Origin: Phocaeicola plebeius | GTDB lineage: Bacteria; Bacteroidota; Bacteroidia; Bacteroidales; Bacteroidaceae | Reading direction: 5' to 3' | DNA length: 64,000 nucleotides | Assembly: GCA_022767125.1 (NCBI GenBank) | Contig: JALEPZ010000059.1 | Location: 1 to 64,000 of the forward strand | Part shown: positions 60,919-64,000 of the stretch, one piece after another | Numbering within the stretch: the stretch's first letter is position 1 | Layout: every line of letters begins with the position of its first letter | Position numbers and translations under genes: made by a program | The notes under the pieces: generated by a model | What the model saw: only the letters and a program-made list of their open reading frames with translations | Told to the model about the DNA's origin: nothing | Database searches by the model: none

Positions 60919-61079
60919 TGCATCACTCCGGAGCCTGTTCTTACACCTTAAGAATGCCTATTCTTGCACTTTAAGAATGCCTGTCGAAGCGACCTAAGAA
61001 TGCCTGTCGTCAGGGTGTAAGAACTGCTGTCGTTAGAAGCTCACGATGCCTGTCGTAAGCTCCTAACGACAGCAGTCGT
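60919..61079. repeat. 7 x 23-nt degenerate tandem repeat with embedded inverted repeats
   Basis: Units read every 23 nt, core TAAGAATGCCTGTCGT; last units form CTGCTGTCGTTAG...CTAACGACAGCAG. Confidence 0.8.
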
Positions 61080-61084
61080 CATTT

Positions 61085-63136
61085 TTACAAAAATTCAGAT
61101 TCTGACACTTTGACAGCGATTACCGTCTCGTCCTGTACAACGTGCTTCTTGTTCCCCACCGAACACACGACGATGCGGTTTTCGCCGGGAGCCAGACGGA
61201 CCTCCTTCCACTCGGCCATGGCATACTTGTCAGGGACGACGGTGCCACAGGACTTGCCGTTCACCCACAGCTCCACTTTCGGGCAGTTGGTAAAGACCTG
61301 GATGGTCTGCACGTACCGGGATGCCTGCCGCAGCCGCTTGCCGGCGATGTGCACCATCGGTTCGGGATTCCAGTTGGCCTTGTAGAAATAGAACGCATCC
61401 TTCTTCTGCTTGCGGTCGAAGGTCACCAGTCCCTTGTCGTTGATGCCCGGACGGTCGCCCTCGTGCCGGTGAGCGGCCCCGAAGTCGAACATGTTCCAGA
61501 CAAACGTTCCCCAGACGAAGGGACGCTCCGACAGGATTTTCCAGTTCTCGATGTGGTAATAGGTCTGCCAGTTCTCCGGATGCCAATAGTCGGTCGGCAC
61601 CGGTTGCTTCAGGCTGTCCTGCTGGTGATAGACACTGGCCCCTGCCCCGTACTCGCTGATGGCAATGCACAGCTCCGGATGGGCAGTATGGGTCTTGTCG
61701 AGGAAGGTGGCCAATGTGGAGGGACGGCTGCCGTACCACCCGTCGTACCGGTTCCAGGCAATGAGGTCCGTGATGAAGTTCATGTCTCCTCCCTGATTGC
61801 TGGCCGCCGTTGTGGGACGGGTCGTGTCTTCCTGGTGGGCCAGTTCATTCAGTTCTTTAATATAAGGTATCGGATTGTCCCCTTCTTCCTTCAGTTCATT
61901 GAACAATCCCCATACGCAGATGGACGGATGGTTGAAGTTCTGACGGATGAGTTCACGCAACTGCTGCTGCCCGTTCGCGCGGAAGGCCGGCAGGTCGACA
62001 AAACCTTTGTCGGCATAACCGCCGGGCCCCACGAACGGAATCTCTGCCCACACCACGATACCTTCGCGGTCGGTCAGGCGGTACATGTCTTCCGCCTGCT
62101 GGTAGTGGGCCAGCCGGGCAGCGTTCACGCCCATCTCGCGCATCAGCCGGATGTCTTCTTCGTGGTGGCGCAGGCGGAGGGCATTGCCGATTTCGGGACG
62201 GTCCTGATGCCGACAGACGCCATGCAGGGGCAAGTGCTTGCCGTTCAGGAAGAATCCTTCCGCCGGGTCAATGCGGTAGAAGCGCAGTCCCAAGGGCTGT
62301 GCCACGCGGTCGGTCTCTCGGCCGTCTGCCCAGAGCGTCACTTCCGCCCGATAGCTGAACGGGTCGGCCGTGCCGTTCCACAGCCGTGGCTTCAAGATGC
62401 TGACAGGCAGACGGACTTCACTGTCCTGCCGGGCTGCCAGGGTCACGGTCTGCTCAGCACGCACCACTTCCCGGTCTCCGTCTTTCACACTCAGCTTCAC
62501 CTGCACTTCCTGGGCGTCGCCCCGGTTGGACAACTTGACCACTGCATCCACATCTGCCTGTTCGGGAGTGACGCGGGTCTGTCGGAGATAGACGCCCGGC
62601 GAGGCATAGTCGGTCAGGGAGATGCACGCCGGTTCGGTCACCACGAGATGGACATCACGGTAGAGGCCGCCGTAGAAGTTGAAGTCGCCCACCAACGGCA
62701 TGACATCCAACTGCTCGCCATTGTTCACCCGCACCCACAACTGGTTGTCGGCCCCGTAACGGACACGGTCGGTGATTTCGAAGACGAAGGCACTGTAGCC
62801 GCCCCGATGTTCGCCCACGTGCTTGCCGTTGATGAACACATCGGCCACGCTGTTGGCCCCCTCGAAACGGAGGAAGAGGCGTTTGCCTTTCCATTCGGGA
62901 CGGACATAGAGCTTGCGCTGGTAATTCCCGATGCCTCGCTTATAGTCTGTCTTTCCTGAAAGGGCATCCTGTGCATTCCAGGTATGGGGCAACGAAACAG
63001 GCGACGAGGAACTTTTCTCCACCTGATGGGAGAAGCGGAACATCCAGCCGCCGTCCAACAGGAGGTCGGCACGCTGGGCAAACAGGGAGGAAGCTCCCAA
63101 GGCCATAACGGCCAGTAAGGTTTTCCGTAGTATCAT
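61085..63136 (-). CDS. GH2 family glycosidase, beta-galactosidase-like
   Basis: SLPHTWNAQDA, GVCRHQDRPEIGNALRLRHHEEDIRLMREMGVNAARLAHYQQ, CVWGLFNELKEEG, RPFVWGTFVWNMFDFG. Confidence 0.92.
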   Translation of the reverse strand: MILRKTLLAVMALGASSLFAQRADLLLDGGWMFRFSHQVEKSSSSPVSLPHTWNAQDALSGKTDYKRGIGNYQRKLYVRPEWKGKRLFLRFEGANSVADVFINGKHVGEHRGGYSAFVFEITDRVRYGADNQLWVRVNNGEQLDVMPLVGDFNFYGGLYRDVHLVVTEPACISLTDYASPGVYLRQTRVTPEQADVDAVVKLSNRGDAQEVQVKLSVKDGDREVVRAEQTVTLAARQDSEVRLPVSILKPRLWNGTADPFSYRAEVTLWADGRETDRVAQPLGLRFYRIDPAEGFFLNGKHLPLHGVCRHQDRPEIGNALRLRHHEEDIRLMREMGVNAARLAHYQQAEDMYRLTDREGIVVWAEIPFVGPGGYADKGFVDLPAFRANGQQQLRELIRQNFNHPSICVWGLFNELKEEGDNPIPYIKELNELAHQEDTTRPTTAASNQGGDMNFITDLIAWNRYDGWYGSRPSTLATFLDKTHTAHPELCIAISEYGAGASVYHQQDSLKQPVPTDYWHPENWQTYYHIENWKILSERPFVWGTFVWNMFDFGAAHRHEGDRPGINDKGLVTFDRKQKKDAFYFYKANWNPEPMVHIAGKRLRQASRYVQTIQVFTNCPKVELWVNGKSCGTVVPDKYAMAEWKEVRLAPGENRIVVCSVGNKKHVVQDETVIAVKVSESEFL

Positions 63137-63243
63137 AACTATTCGCTTTTAATTGATTTTCGGCAAAGTTACGGCTTTCCTGCGCATCCGACCCCTTATT
63201 TTGTCCGCAAAACCCATAAAAATCGTCCATCACCGACCGAATG

Positions 63244-64000
63244 CTACATATCCGCTACCGACAGGCACCCCAACGTCAGTTCCATCTTCCGGAGTTCCTT
63301 GCACTGCTTCAGCAGTTCCTGCACCTTGGCTTCGAGCAAGGCAGGTACGTACCGCTTCGACTGTTTCTTCACCTCGTAGATGTCAGCCGTGTTCGTCAGT
63401 TCGTTGACGGCTATCAGGTCAATCTCGTTCTCGCCGCTCCTGTCCCAGAACTTCCCGATGCGCGTATAGCGGCCCGATTCGCGCAGCTTCCGTTCGAAAT
63501 AGCGTTCGAGCTGGAAACCGGAGAACACATCGTAATCGCGACGGATGACCACCGCCAGCTGGTTCAGGGCATCATTGGCGACAAACGACTGGTACTTGAA
63601 GAAGAAACGGAACCAAAGATGCAGGAAACAGTCGCTCAACGCATAGCGCACCTTCTTGGAGCTCTCCTTCGCAAAAATGGGCAGCTGTTTCTCGATGAGT
63701 CCATAGTAATTCTCCAGTTTGTGCAAGTAGCTGCCTATGTTGTCATTCTTCAATGCACTTTCTATCTCGCTGCGGCTGCGCTGCCCTTCGGCGATGCAGG
63801 TAAGGATGGAAAAATAAATGGTGTAGTCTGTTCCGAATTCTTCGATGAGGATATTCTTCCCTTCAGTGATGAACGGGGAATTCTCCTCGGTGAGGTAAGC
63901 CAGCATACGGTCTTTGTCGGTATAGCCACGGTCTATCAACAGCGAAACATACCAGGGCACACCTCCCGTGATGCAAAACAAGGCCAGCAGGTCCTCCCCG
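63244..64000 (-). CDS. AAA ATPase with DUF234 domain, C-terminal part (truncated by window edge)
   Basis: GGVPWYVSLLID, YALSDCFLHLWFRFFFKYQSF, FQLERYFERKLRESGRYTRIGKFWDRSGENEIDLIAVNE; open at position 64000. Confidence 0.85.
   Translation of the reverse strand, partial: GEDLLALFCITGGVPWYVSLLIDRGYTDKDRMLAYLTEENSPFITEGKNILIEEFGTDYTIYFSILTCIAEGQRSRSEIESALKNDNIGSYLHKLENYYGLIEKQLPIFAKESSKKVRYALSDCFLHLWFRFFFKYQSFVANDALNQLAVVIRRDYDVFSGFQLERYFERKLRESGRYTRIGKFWDRSGENEIDLIAVNELTNTADIYEVKKQSKRYVPALLEAKVQELLKQCKELRKMELTLGCLSVADM

Noticed and set aside
60919-61079. CRISPR array
   Set aside because: Units are 23 nt and contiguous with no unique spacers, and no cas genes are present.
61142-62959. 605-aa plus-strand ORF
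   Set aside because: Antisense shadow of the GH2 gene; low-complexity His/Val-rich translation.

Overview
The window is a Bacteroidales chromosome segment (Bacteroides/Parabacteroides-like). Evidence: SusC/SusD pairs, TAnnTTTG-type promoters, DUF3822 and DUF6377-type proteins, and a hybrid two-component regulator. It divides into four parts. (1) 1-9 kb is housekeeping: initiator tRNA-Met, cysK, a RecD-like helicase, rsmD, cardiolipin synthase, a SUI1-like protein, tRNA-Pro and aroB. (2) 9-37 kb holds an outer-membrane beta-barrel gene and a large polysaccharide utilisation locus (PUL). The PUL has ECF sigma, FecR, a GH95-like lipoprotein, STN-SusC, SusD, a DUF5054 protein, a beta-helix protein, two secreted proteins of no family I recognise, GH2, GH43+F5/8C and GH3. 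(3) 37-58.3 kb holds GH20, a sulfur-carrier-type gene remnant (metY/thiF fusion, dsrE, tusA), a fructan PUL (fructokinase, MFS, GH32, SusD, SusC, hybrid regulator) and a GH36 remnant. (4) 58.3-64 kb holds a sulfatase, lgt, a GH2 and a partial DUF234-type ATPase. The most unusual signals are: a run of truncated, fused, internally deleted or frameshifted genes confined to about 39.2-58.3 kb; a previously unlisted 7 x 23-nt degenerate tandem array at 60919-61079 with partly compensatory inverted repeats; and a candidate antisense sRNA (minus-strand promoter plus terminator) just upstream of the ECF-controlled susC. All family calls come from reading protein motifs by eye; no database search was run.
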